Origin: a virus
Reading direction: 5' to 3' (one strand)
IMG/VR virus record: IMGVR_UViG_3300030688_000370
Span: 1-21,881 of that record
Length of the DNA: 21,881 bases
Below, piece after piece: positions 12,929 to 19,776 of the stretch (position 1 is its first letter; the number at the start of each line of letters is the position of its first letter). Position numbers and translations under genes: made by a program. The notes under the pieces were generated by a model. The model searched no databases, had not been told where the DNA came from, and worked only from the letters and a program-made list of their open reading frames with translations.

Positions 12929-12984
12929 TTCGAAGGTTCGAACTTTCGTACATTCTAAGGTTCATAGATTCGCAAGTTTGATGT
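12929..12984 (+). repeat. 8-bp-periodic TTC repeats, candidate partition centromere
   Basis: Six consecutive octamers begin with TTC at 12929, 12937, 12945, 12953, 12961 and 12969 (TTCGAAGG, TTCGAACT, TTCGTACA, TTCTAAGG, TTCATAGA, TTCGCAAG); a weaker seventh, TTTGATGT, begins at 12977. The array starts 5 bp after the ParG-like stop codon. Ribbon-helix-helix partition proteins bind such short phased boxes; the TP228 parH site has 4-bp boxes with 4-bp spacers. The remaining 12985-13100 shows no further feature I can support. Confidence 0.6.
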
Positions 12985-13100
12985 TGCTAACATCCGCATA
13001 ATCAATGACTTAAACGCAACACATCCATCATTCCTGGCTTTCCCAAAGCCCTATCATTCTGCCATGCTGATCGCGCCCACTCCCCCTCTGGTGCGTCGCC

Positions 13101-13295
13101 ATGCGTATCTATATCAGTCCGTCCAGGTATTACGCCGTCGCTGTGCAACACGATCTGTTCGGCCAAACCGTGATCATCCGATCATGGGGCGGACGGTGGT
13201 CACGCAGCGGCGGCACAGCCACCGAACCTTACTCCCGCAAACGAATGGTCGAAATCGACAAGGCCCGGCGTGCGCACGGGTACACGCTGTCCTGA
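13101..13295 (+). CDS. Small WGR-domain protein
   Basis: A 64-residue protein that is essentially one WGR domain: RYYAVAVQHDLFGQTVIIRS, then WGGRWSRSGG and the closing DKARRAHGYTL. WGR domains occur in PARP enzymes, MolR-like proteins and as stand-alone small proteins on plasmids and phages, where they are thought to bind nucleic acid ends. The ribosome site before the ATG at 13101 is weak, so the start is less certain. It lies between the partition locus and the nuclease gene. Confidence 0.72.
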   Translation: MRIYISPSRYYAVAVQHDLFGQTVIIRSWGGRWSRSGGTATEPYSRKRMVEIDKARRAHGYTLS

Positions 13296-13307
13296 TAAAA
13301 TCCCCCC

Positions 13308-13838
13308 ATGAAAACATTAACCCTTGTCATCGCCCTGGCGCTCGCCGCCCCACTCGCCCAAGCCGGCGCCATGCCGGCCGGCGCGAGCTATGAAATCGGA
13401 TTCTCGCCGGATCAAGGCTCGCTCGATCTAGTCATCAAAGCTATCGACAGCGCGCGCGTCTCTATCGATGTGGCCGCCTACAGCTTCACCAGCAAACCAA
13501 TCGCCGGCGCACTGCTCAAAGCGTCACGCCGTGGCGTCAGGGTGCAAGTCGTTGCTGACGCCGAGGCCAATAGCCGCAAATATAGCGCGGCGCAGTATCT
13601 GGCTAATTCCGGCGTGCCGGTTCGGCTGGATAGCCACTACAAAATCATGCACAACAAGTTCATGGTGATCGATGGCGATACGCTGGAGACGGGATCATTC
13701 AATTACACGGCAGCCGCTGTGAAATCGAACGCCGAAAACGTGCTGGTGCTGCGCAACGTGAAGCCGATCGCCTCACGCTACGCGCAAGAGTGGCAACGAC
13801 TCTGGAATGAGTCGACGCCGGTCAGCAAGTCCTACTAG
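13308..13838 (+). CDS. Secreted phospholipase-D-family endonuclease (Nuc type)
   Basis: A 176-residue protein. Residues 1-20 (MKTLTLVIALALAAPLAQAG) form a Sec signal peptide. The mature part is a single PLD-like domain with the HKD motif H115-N-K117-(x4)-D122 followed by GSFNYTAAAVKSNAENVLVL, as in the EDTA-resistant nuclease Nuc of plasmid pKM101 and its relatives, which dimerise to form one active site. It should be a periplasmic, metal-independent DNA endonuclease. Such genes accompany conjugative plasmids and some phages, perhaps to degrade incoming or exogenous DNA. It is the last + strand gene and converges with the - strand late module; its stop codon overlaps the end of the next gene by 4 bases. 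Confidence 0.87.
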   Translation: MKTLTLVIALALAAPLAQAGAMPAGASYEIGFSPDQGSLDLVIKAIDSARVSIDVAAYSFTSKPIAGALLKASRRGVRVQVVADAEANSRKYSAAQYLANSGVPVRLDSHYKIMHNKFMVIDGDTLETGSFNYTAAAVKSNAENVLVLRNVKPIASRYAQEWQRLWNESTPVSKSY

Positions 13839-14188
13839 GCTATTTTGCACGGCACCACCGCGTCCTCGTCGAGATGATGGACCGAGCACGTCCGGTGATA
13901 CCCGTCAGCAATGATCATCGGCGCGCCGCGCACCAGTAGCACTGGTGACAACCGCTTGCCGGACTGAACCTTATTCAGATTTTTGGCGACGTGCGCGTTC
14001 TCCGGGCCAAGCAGCGGCAGGCCGGACGCACGGCAAATGTCCTTGGCCTTAAAGTGGCTTACAGGCGCATCGCGAAGCGCCGCCACCGTTGCCGCTGCCT
14101 CCTCCGGGCTCATAACCAGCAGCAGGTAGCTGAGCGCTGCTGGGTAGTCGTGATCTTCGGGCAGATCGAGCCATTCAGGTTTCTTCAT
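13835..14188 (-). CDS. ParB-like-fold small protein
   Basis: A 117-residue protein; ATG at 14188 is chosen because its ATGA overlaps the stop of the upstream gene. The N-terminus KPEWLDLPEDHDYPAALSYL and a C-terminal LSPVLLVRGAPMIIADGYHR followed by HLDEDAVVPCKIA match a conserved small family often labelled ParB-like; the ADGYHR box resembles the DGxHR box of ParB/sulfiredoxin-type NTP-binding domains. No DNA-binding domain follows, so it is unlikely to be a centromere protein and should not be paired with the ParA gene on the opposite strand. It is the last gene of the - strand operon. Confidence 0.7.
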   Translation of the reverse strand: MKKPEWLDLPEDHDYPAALSYLLLVMSPEEAAATVAALRDAPVSHFKAKDICRASGLPLLGPENAHVAKNLNKVQSGKRLSPVLLVRGAPMIIADGYHRTCSVHHLDEDAVVPCKIA

Positions 14189-14445
14189 GCAGCCCCCGAG
14201 GCTACAACGCATTCAACCGCGCGTGCATGGCGCCGATGGTGGTGGCGTTGCCGCGCGTGATGATTGCGCACAGACTTTACCGGCGCAGGTTGCGGGGTGG
14301 TGACCGGACACGACTGAGGCGTGGCGGCAATCAGCTTGACTGCAGCCTGAACCGCCGCCGGCGCGCGCCAAGCACAAACAGCCCAGCCGCCCGCGAAAGC
14401 GAGCGCGGCCACTGCGGCGACCGCCGCAAATTTCTTCCATTGCAT
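14185..14445 (-). CDS. Small His-rich membrane-anchored protein of the lysis region
   Basis: An 86-residue protein with one hydrophobic helix at residues 5-26 (FAAVAAVAALAFAGGWAVCA), a Pro/Ala-rich linker and a cluster NHHARQRHHHRRHAR. Its location in the lysis cassette suggests a spanin- or holin-associated role, but the sequence does not prove it. The stop overlaps the next start (ATGA). No family recognised. Confidence 0.6.
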   Translation of the reverse strand: MQWKKFAAVAAVAALAFAGGWAVCAWRAPAAVQAAVKLIAATPQSCPVTTPQPAPVKSVRNHHARQRHHHRRHARAVECVVASGAA

Positions 14446-14456
14446 GCAAATCCCCT

Positions 14457-14879
14457 TTAAACAATCTGTCCATCAACAAGGCTATGTCCATCGCTCCGGC
14501 CATCGTCTTCCCAGCTACTCTGTCCGCCGACCTTCACTCCGAGATAAATCCCCCACCGGCGCCATGCAGTAATACCTTCGGCAGCAGAAGCCTCAAGCAG
14601 CACCTGATTTGCCATCGCCTCATCGCAAACTTCATGGTGGTGATAGAGCCAGTCGTGCAGCACGGCGGCCTTGTGGCTGGTATCGCCAAACAGTAGGTAG
14701 GCCACCGGCACGCGCGGGACGCTCGCGTAGTCGGTCAGAAAACCGGGCTCGACGGTGATCGCCTTGCCCAGCAGGTCGGACTGGTACACAAACGGCGCAT
14801 TGACGCGCCAGATCCCGCGCCCGCTTGCATCGAGATCGTTGACGCAAGTTGTTTCGAGGTCGGTGAGAAATTTACTCAT
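14457..14879 (-). CDS. DUF1353 phage protein
   Basis: A 140-residue protein starting by ATGA overlap with the lipoprotein gene. FLTDYASVPRVPVAYLLFGD and KAAVLHDWLYHHHEVCDEAM are the two conserved blocks of DUF1353, a family common in the lysis/tail region of tailed phages, with an (A)VLHDWLY metal-site-like motif. Its function is not established; peptidase-like roles have been suggested from the His/Asp pattern. The length is typical, with no truncation. Confidence 0.87.
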   Translation of the reverse strand: MSKFLTDLETTCVNDLDASGRGIWRVNAPFVYQSDLLGKAITVEPGFLTDYASVPRVPVAYLLFGDTSHKAAVLHDWLYHHHEVCDEAMANQVLLEASAAEGITAWRRWGIYLGVKVGGQSSWEDDGRSDGHSLVDGQIV

Positions 14880-15304
14880 TTCGCACCGCTCGCTTCCGCT
14901 GCCTCTGCGGCTTGCCACTGAGCGATGGCTGGCGCCAGCGCGGCCTGAACCAGCGTGATTCCAACCGTGAATTGAGTCTTCTGATCGGCGGCAAGCGGCG
15001 CAGCATTGATGAGCTGCAGCAACACCGGCACTGCCTTGGATGCGAGCGCCTGCACGTCGATCGCGCTGGCGGATTGCGCATCGGTACACACCTTGGCGAC
15101 TACCGGGGCAACCTTGGCTAGGTTGGCCTGGTCATTGACGCCGATGACGCCCGGCACAGCCAAGGTAGTGTTGATCGCCTGCAGGCTCGGGCAAACCTGG
15201 GCGGCAACTTGCGCGGGGGTTTGGATGGCTGCGGGCTTGATGCTGGCGCAGCCGGCCAGGCCAAGAGCGAAGGCAGCGGTGATCAGGGTGATGAGATTTT
15301 TCAT
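14876..15304 (-). CDS. Phage lipoprotein of the lysis cassette
   Basis: A 142-residue protein. The N-terminus MKNLITLITAAFALGLAGCA is a lipoprotein signal with lipobox LAGC, so the mature protein would be anchored through Cys19. The rest is an Ala/Gln-rich helical domain (QVAAQVCPSLQAINTTLAVP and onward). The position after a holin-like gene suggests an outer-membrane spanin-like or regulatory lysis role, but it is longer than usual outer spanins. The start at 15304 overlaps the holin-like stop by one base; an upstream extension to 15640 in the same frame has no coding character. Confidence 0.75.
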   Translation of the reverse strand: MKNLITLITAAFALGLAGCASIKPAAIQTPAQVAAQVCPSLQAINTTLAVPGVIGVNDQANLAKVAPVVAKVCTDAQSASAIDVQALASKAVPVLLQLINAAPLAADQKTQFTVGITLVQAALAPAIAQWQAAEAAEASGAK

Positions 15305-15486
15305 TACGCGGGTCCTTGTGGGGGAACTTGGAGCGACATGTGCGCGGCGACGACCGAAACCAGCGCGTACTTGATGGCAGAGATCAGATCGGCATCGGCG
15401 TGGCCGGAGACGATCATTAGCGCCCACAGCGCGAACAGCGCGCCGCCGGCGATGAACCATTGAAACTTTTGGAGGATTGCGATCAT
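15304..15486 (-). CDS. Small holin-like membrane protein
   Basis: A 60-residue protein with two hydrophobic segments (about residues 10-27, FIAGGALFALWALMIVSG, and 36-52, AIKYALVSVVAAHMSLQV) separated by a short acidic turn (HADAD). That is the layout of a class II holin. It overlaps the upstream gene by ATGA and the lipoprotein gene by one base, in a lysis cassette. The assignment rests on topology and position. Confidence 0.65.
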   Translation of the reverse strand: MIAILQKFQWFIAGGALFALWALMIVSGHADADLISAIKYALVSVVAAHMSLQVPPQGPA

Positions 15487-16058
15487 GCGGCCGCCCCTTC
15501 ATGGCCGTGGTGGATGATTTCCACGTTGCTGAATTTGTACCCCTTGCGGGCGTACCGCTGGCCAACGTGCAACGGATATGGCAGGTAGTGGATGCCCTCG
15601 TCTTTGCCGATGTGATGCTCCTTGCAGAGCACGCGGCCATTGACGAGCATGTTGTCGACGAACTTGTATGGATCGACAGGCTTGAGAAAAATGAACTCCT
15701 CGGTTACGCCGTCGGCGTAGGTGATGGTGTCATGCACTTCGACTGCTCCAACCCAAAAATCAGCCCAGTCAAACGACTTGGCCGCATCGCCATACATCCC
15801 CGCTTCGCAATCGGCCTGCACCAGTCGGAAGTCGGTCATTTCGGCCAAGCTGCGCTCAACGGGGTGGTGGTGAGTTTCCAGCGGATGGCCGGTGTCTTTG
15901 GCGATACGTCCGCAGATCCAGCAGGTCGTATCAACATCAACGCGCAGCTTGTGGGTGCGCGTGTAGAGCGATGTTTCCTTGCGCGGGCCGTGGCCCGGTA
16001 GATTAACTTTAATGGAAAGCGTTTCCGCCTCGACATGGACATCAGTAACGTTCTGCAT
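15483..16058 (-). CDS. Zinc-binding HNH-like phage protein
   Basis: A 191-residue protein from the ATG at 16058, preferred because GGAG lies 6 bases upstream; the ATG at 16070 is an alternative. It shows an HNH-like arrangement of metal ligands: CWICG near residues 47-51, an ETHHHPVERS stretch, and later GRVLCKEHH. These could form a zinc-supported beta-beta-alpha-metal nuclease site. No exact HNH signature is recognised, so a catalytic role is uncertain. It sits between lysozyme and the holin-like gene and is preceded by a terminator, so it probably has its own transcript or is read through. The stop overlaps the holin-like start. Confidence 0.6.
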   Translation of the reverse strand: MQNVTDVHVEAETLSIKVNLPGHGPRKETSLYTRTHKLRVDVDTTCWICGRIAKDTGHPLETHHHPVERSLAEMTDFRLVQADCEAGMYGDAAKSFDWADFWVGAVEVHDTITYADGVTEEFIFLKPVDPYKFVDNMLVNGRVLCKEHHIGKDEGIHYLPYPLHVGQRYARKGYKFSNVEIIHHGHEGAAA

Positions 16059-16072
16059 TGAGTGCTCCATAA

Positions 16073-16098
16073 ATGCAAAAACCGCCCGAAGGCGGCGA
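16073..16098 (-). terminator. Terminator, - strand, upstream of the HNH-like gene
   Basis: Read on the - strand: gccgcc - ttcg - ggcggt followed by ttttg, a compact UUCG-loop terminator for the lysozyme transcript. A perfect hairpin CCCGGT-GGATT-ACCGGG also lies at 16123-16139. Confidence 0.7.
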
Positions 16099-16159
16099 AC
16101 AATTCACAGTTTTTGTGGGTAACCCGGTGGATTACCGGGCGCGCGCGGCGTAGCGCATG

Positions 16160-16184
16160 ACGATCAGTTATTGATCGTTTTTTA
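16160..16184 (+). terminator. Hairpin with T-tract on the + strand, next to the lysozyme stop
   Basis: ACGATCA - GTTAT - TGATCGT followed by tttttt. The T-tract is on the + strand, so it would stop antisense transcription entering the lysozyme gene. On the - strand it is only a hairpin after the stop codon. Confidence 0.5.
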
Positions 16185-16655
16185 AGCGAGCACTAACGGC
16201 TCATTCGGCATCACGCCGGTTTCCATGGCCTGGCACAGTCGCACGGCGCGCGCGCCGACTTCGCCATACCACGCGCTGGCCTTCATTTGTGCGGCGGCGG
16301 TGACATAGTCGCCGGATTGCATGGCGGCGAGCGCGTGCTGGAATTTCGCCAGGTCAGTCACGCCCATGTTGAACGCCATGTTGGCCACCACCCGCGCGCG
16401 CACGTCATCGAGATGGCGCCACCAAGCCAAGTGTAGATCGAGCGCAGCGAAGGTCACGGCCAGGTCATGCGCCAGCAATTGATTGACCTGGCTATCGTTC
16501 AGTGGGTACGTCCACCCTGTCGGTAACGGGCTGACGGTTAGGTTGTGGCCGACACCGGTCGTCCAGTTGGGCGGCGTCGCTGTGTCCAAATATCTAACGT
16601 AGCGCACGGCCTCATCTCGCCGCAGCTCGGCTTCCAGCAAACTCATGGTGATCAT
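16182..16655 (-). CDS. T4-type lysozyme (endolysin, GH24)
   Basis: A 157-residue muramidase. The catalytic E-D-T pattern of T4 lysozyme is present: Glu in RRDEAVRYVRY, Asp in YLDT and Thr in WTTGVGHNLT; NMAFNMGVTDLAKFQHAL and SAWYGEVGARAVRLCQAMET match the C-terminal lobe, so the length is right for the family. It hydrolyses the beta-1,4 bond between N-acetylmuramic acid and N-acetylglucosamine to burst the host. There is no signal peptide, so export needs a holin. The first ATG (16655) overlaps the upstream stop; the ATG at 16646 would also fit the family start. Confidence 0.92.
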   Translation of the reverse strand: MITMSLLEAELRRDEAVRYVRYLDTATPPNWTTGVGHNLTVSPLPTGWTYPLNDSQVNQLLAHDLAVTFAALDLHLAWWRHLDDVRARVVANMAFNMGVTDLAKFQHALAAMQSGDYVTAAAQMKASAWYGEVGARAVRLCQAMETGVMPNEPLVLA

Positions 16656-16972
16656 TGTTTTCCCCTGTCCGAAAGTAGCGCCTGTGATAGCGAGTCAAAT
16701 TTGTCCCCGAGATCGCGCAGCCCTTCACGAAACGAGGACTCAAGCCGATCAAATTTCGTGTCCAGCTCGCCCTTGACGTAGTGTTGAGAGGCGATCTGAA
16801 GCTTTAATGCCTGCAGCTCCGCGACGTCGGTATCGTGTTTTTTAAACAGCAGGTTGATCTGATTTTGCTGATCGTCTAGCGCCTTTCCTTGCGAGATATC
16901 CTTCTGCCGCAGCAGCCACCACAACACAGCCAGCAACCCCTCAATCAGCCACTTCAGGCTTTCCGAATCCAC
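16652..16972 (-). CDS. Membrane-anchored coiled-coil protein of the lysis module
   Basis: A 106-residue protein from a GTG start at 16972, with a GGGG-type ribosome site close upstream. One hydrophobic helix lies at residues 7-22 (KWLIEGLLAVLWWLLR), followed by a long charged coiled coil (LDDQQNQINLLFKKHDTDVA to the C-terminus). This is the layout of XhlA-like or holin-accessory proteins and of some tail-associated small proteins. It overlaps the lysozyme gene by ATGA, so it probably acts with it. Function is inferred from topology. Confidence 0.65.
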   Translation of the reverse strand: MDSESLKWLIEGLLAVLWWLLRQKDISQGKALDDQQNQINLLFKKHDTDVAELQALKLQIASQHYVKGELDTKFDRLESSFREGLRDLGDKFDSLSQALLSDRGKQ

Positions 16973-16990
16973 TAATCCCCCTTCCCGGCG

Positions 16991-17022
16991 CGCGGGCGTA
17001 AAAAATCCCGCTCGCTGGCGGG
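16991..17022 (-). terminator. Terminator after the tail-fibre operon (- strand)
   Basis: Read on the - strand: cccgc - cagcga - gcggg followed by attttttacgccc. It ends the DUF4376 gene transcript and is the - strand copy of the GCGGG-T-tract-ACGCCC module seen three times on the + strand. Confidence 0.72.
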
Positions 17023-17051
17023 TTATGGTTTGCTATTGCTGAGTGAGCGGG

Positions 17052-17579
17052 CTAAGGCCAGACGATGGCCTGGACGGCAGCGATGGCTTGCGCTTGCGTG
17101 ACGGTTGCTGTGATCGCAACGGCGTTGATCTCATCTTTGAGCGTGGTTCGCGTCTGGAAAGCTGCCCACCCTTGAGCCAGCATTACGGTGTACATGCCTT
17201 TAAGATCCGCCAGTGTAAACGGCACATGGGTATTATCTGTTGCGAGCCAATAAAAGCCTGATGGCACGTCGCCAACTAGGTTGTAACCAGCGATCGCCTG
17301 CAGCAAAACATCCTGGCTACCAGCGTCTGCCTGGAAGGTTTTTGTCATGCCACCGACAGTGGTATAACTGACTGGTTGCGCAATGGCTGACTGATAGTCG
17401 GCAGTGATAACGGCGATCTGCGAAGCTTGCACTTGTTCCAGCGTTGGCGCGGGGTTTTGCAGCGCTAACGCCTGCTCGTCGGTCAGCTGTGTCATGCCTT
17501 GAGGCCACGCGGCCATAGTTAGCGCTGCGCCGTCCATATCATCGTGCAAGCCGCCGTTTGTATCTTTCCAAATAGACAT
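17052..17579 (-). CDS. DUF4376 tail-fibre-associated protein
   Basis: A 175-residue protein. The N-terminus carries tail-fibre-assembly-like features (GMTQLTDEQALALQNPAPT). The C-terminal about 110 residues match DUF4376: SYTTVGGMTKTFQADAGSQD, SGFYWLATDNTHVPFTLADL and a helical end. Proteins of this kind lie directly after tail fibre genes and probably act as chaperones or as part of the fibre tip. It is 9 bp downstream of the tail fibre stop, so the two are co-transcribed, and a terminator follows. Confidence 0.82.
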   Translation of the reverse strand: MSIWKDTNGGLHDDMDGAALTMAAWPQGMTQLTDEQALALQNPAPTLEQVQASQIAVITADYQSAIAQPVSYTTVGGMTKTFQADAGSQDVLLQAIAGYNLVGDVPSGFYWLATDNTHVPFTLADLKGMYTVMLAQGWAAFQTRTTLKDEINAVAITATVTQAQAIAAVQAIVWP

Positions 17580-17588
17580 ATACTTTCC

Positions 17589-19718
17589 TTATCGCAATTC
17601 AGACCATTGGGTCAGCACGTCTGACGTCCCACCCACCGCAGTTACCTGATAGGACATCCCTGCCGGCACTGGGCCACAAACGTTAAGATTCATGCCGTAA
17701 GAGGGAGTACCGTTTTCCTGCTGGCTAAGGGCAACTCCGTTTACATACAGCGTTACCGTCGAACCGTTTCCGATAATCCCACATTCAGCGCTGACAAATA
17801 TCATTTTGCCGGTTGTGTTGTAATACGTGGTTGATAGCGCCCGACTGCCAATTAGATTCTGCGGCGTCTGTCCATACCCCGCGCTCATCAGCGCAGCAAA
17901 TGCCTCACCGAAAACCGGCTGCACCAGGGATGGCGGGGTTGCATAGGTTCCGGGAGTTGCTTCAGTTTGTTGCGTCACGCCGACAAGTCGGTACGGCGAG
18001 TTGGACACCGCAGCCGTCGAATACCAAACGTCGTTGGCATTGGCACTGCTGCTGATCGCGGTGGTGCTGATCGTCCCGGTTTCGGACATGTCCAGACCGC
18101 CGGCGAGGTTAGTAACCGCCAGTACCGGTGATCCACCGTTATATAACAGCGCCCACACAAACGTCGCTTGCACGCCAGCAACCGAACCAAGCGACGCGCC
18201 CGATGGAACAACTAGCGAAAGAGCGGCAGCTACGGCTGCAGACAAAGTACCGCCGGTGCCGCCTGCTGCATTGCGAAACGCGAACGAACCAACCCCCAGT
18301 GAGCCAGTGAGTGCGTTGGATGCAATCGCCGCGGTGAAGTTGGGCGCAGAGGCTTGAATGTTCACGCCGTTTGCCGGGTTTTGCAGGATTACACAACCCA
18401 GCGTGACATCGTAGTTGAGCGCAAGCCAATGACCCGCGCCTGCGATGTCGCCAGGCGCAAGCGGTAAGCCGGCACCCTTCTTGATGACGAGGGGCGTTTG
18501 CCCGCTGTAGAGCGTGATCGTCGGCGTGGTAGTCGCGTTGGCAAGCATTGCCCGCACTTCGATTTCCACATTACCTGCCGCCAGTGTTGCTGCGTTCATT
18601 GCAGGGACAAAGCTGCAGGTCAGCGCATCAGATGTGCCGCCGGCCACGCACGATGTGTACAGGTTGCCCTGAATAGCAGCTTGGATCTGGCCTAATGGGG
18701 CGGCGTGCTGAGATTGGGTGGCGTTGCCGACTTGCAACGGGGCGCCGGTGCAGTAAGCCAGCGTGTAAGTGGTCGTCAGTGCGTTCCAGAGGAACAGCGC
18801 ATGGCCGCCAGCTGGCGCCTCACCACCTTGCAATGCTGCCCCGCCAAGACCAACGACAGGATAAGCCGTCAATGTACCAGAGTTCGGCGTGAAAATAGTC
18901 GCGCCGGTGTTGGTGTTGGCAATCTTGACGAAGAACGGCTGACCGTCGATCAGCGCAGTTGGAGGTAGCGGAAACGTGGCCTGAATTGAGTTCACAGCGC
19001 CATGGTCAATTCCGTACTGGAGCTGCCCAGTCTGGATGGACGACAGTAATGACGCGGGGAGGATCGGCGCACCGGCATATTCGCTGATGTTCGCACTGGT
19101 CAGCGAGGTCGCGCCGTACGGGACGGTAACCACCCACAAACCAACATTCCCGGTGTCCGGGGTTGGGGTGACCTGAGTGCCGGTGGTTGCGGCCACGCCT
19201 GCCTTGACCGTGTAAGCAATAACGCCGTCTCGGAAGGTGTTGGAGGTTGACCCGCTATTATTCGGCCCAGACCACGGCAATGACGGGTTGGCAGCGTTAT
19301 AAAACTGCAAGACGACGGAAGTATTGCCGGTCGTGGGGTCAAGGCTGATATCGGAATCTTGGTACTGCGCCTCGATCAGGTAGTTGATCGACTGGCCAGT
19401 CGTCCCCGGCGCGGCGAAAGTGGCCGTTGTATAGGTTCCGAGTTGGATGCCCTGTTTTAGGATCGAGGACGCCGTGTTTTGCGGCAATGTGCCGCACGCG
19501 GTTGCCTCAATCGGCTCCATTTGATAAATCTCGCCAGCGCCAATCTGCAGCGTCATGCCAGCAGGAGTGGTCGGCGTGCATGGCAGTCCGTTGGCAAAGG
19601 TGTTGGTGCCGAATGCCGCAGCGCAGACCTTGGCAAGCGCGATCATGGCAAGCTGTCCGGGTGAGCTTAAATTCCACTCGAGCAACTGTTGGCCTACATA
19701 TGTCTCAAGACGTCTCAT
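17589..19718 (-). CDS. Tail fibre protein
   Basis: A 709-residue Thr/Ala/Gly/Ser-rich beta-structured protein. The N-terminal about 200 residues (YVGQQLLEWNLSSPGQLAMI; SINYLIEAQYQDSDISLDPT) resemble the virion-attachment end of myovirus tail fibres. The remainder is low-complexity with repeated glycine-rich strands, as in fibre shafts, and the last about 100 residues (STTYYNTTGKMIFVSAECGI to LTQWSELR) look like a receptor-binding tip. It should bind the host surface. It contains no copy of the DGR variable repeat, so the DGR does not target this fibre. It is preceded by a terminator and followed by the DUF4376 gene. Confidence 0.82.
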   Translation of the reverse strand: MRRLETYVGQQLLEWNLSSPGQLAMIALAKVCAAAFGTNTFANGLPCTPTTPAGMTLQIGAGEIYQMEPIEATACGTLPQNTASSILKQGIQLGTYTTATFAAPGTTGQSINYLIEAQYQDSDISLDPTTGNTSVVLQFYNAANPSLPWSGPNNSGSTSNTFRDGVIAYTVKAGVAATTGTQVTPTPDTGNVGLWVVTVPYGATSLTSANISEYAGAPILPASLLSSIQTGQLQYGIDHGAVNSIQATFPLPPTALIDGQPFFVKIANTNTGATIFTPNSGTLTAYPVVGLGGAALQGGEAPAGGHALFLWNALTTTYTLAYCTGAPLQVGNATQSQHAAPLGQIQAAIQGNLYTSCVAGGTSDALTCSFVPAMNAATLAAGNVEIEVRAMLANATTTPTITLYSGQTPLVIKKGAGLPLAPGDIAGAGHWLALNYDVTLGCVILQNPANGVNIQASAPNFTAAIASNALTGSLGVGSFAFRNAAGGTGGTLSAAVAAALSLVVPSGASLGSVAGVQATFVWALLYNGGSPVLAVTNLAGGLDMSETGTISTTAISSSANANDVWYSTAAVSNSPYRLVGVTQQTEATPGTYATPPSLVQPVFGEAFAALMSAGYGQTPQNLIGSRALSTTYYNTTGKMIFVSAECGIIGNGSTVTLYVNGVALSQQENGTPSYGMNLNVCGPVPAGMSYQVTAVGGTSDVLTQWSELR

Positions 19719-19727
19719 GGCGAGCCC

Positions 19728-19756
19728 ATAAAAAAAGACCGCACATGGCGGCCTGT
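19728..19756 (-). terminator. Terminator between the baseplate gene and the tail fibre gene (- strand)
   Basis: Read on the - strand: ggccgc - catgt - gcggtc (one G-T pair) followed by a run of T. The tail fibre start is only about 10 bases further, so expression of the fibre may depend on readthrough. Confidence 0.65.
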
Positions 19757-19776
19757 TGGTGAAATTGTGGTTTTTG

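Noticed and set aside
12929-12984. CRISPR array
   Set aside because: The repeats are 8 bp and contiguous without spacers; no cas genes are present.
13835-14188. ParB partner for the ParA gene
   Set aside because: It has only a ParB-like nucleotide-fold motif, no DNA-binding domain, is on the opposite strand and belongs to the late operon; the ParG-like gene downstream of parA is the better partner.
14880-15089. N-terminal extension of the DUF1353 frame on the - strand
   Set aside because: It lies within the lipoprotein gene and has no coding character; the ATG at 14879 overlaps the lipoprotein stop.
15305-15640. N-terminal extension of the lipoprotein frame on the - strand
   Set aside because: It overlaps the holin-like and HNH-like genes, is Arg/Ser/Thr-rich and would bury the lipoprotein signal; start set at 15304.
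18001-18357. 118-codon + strand open frame inside the tail fibre gene
   Set aside because: Antisense shadow of the 709-aa fibre frame, with no ribosome site or recognisable domain; other + strand frames across 17.8-21.5 kb were discarded for the same reason.
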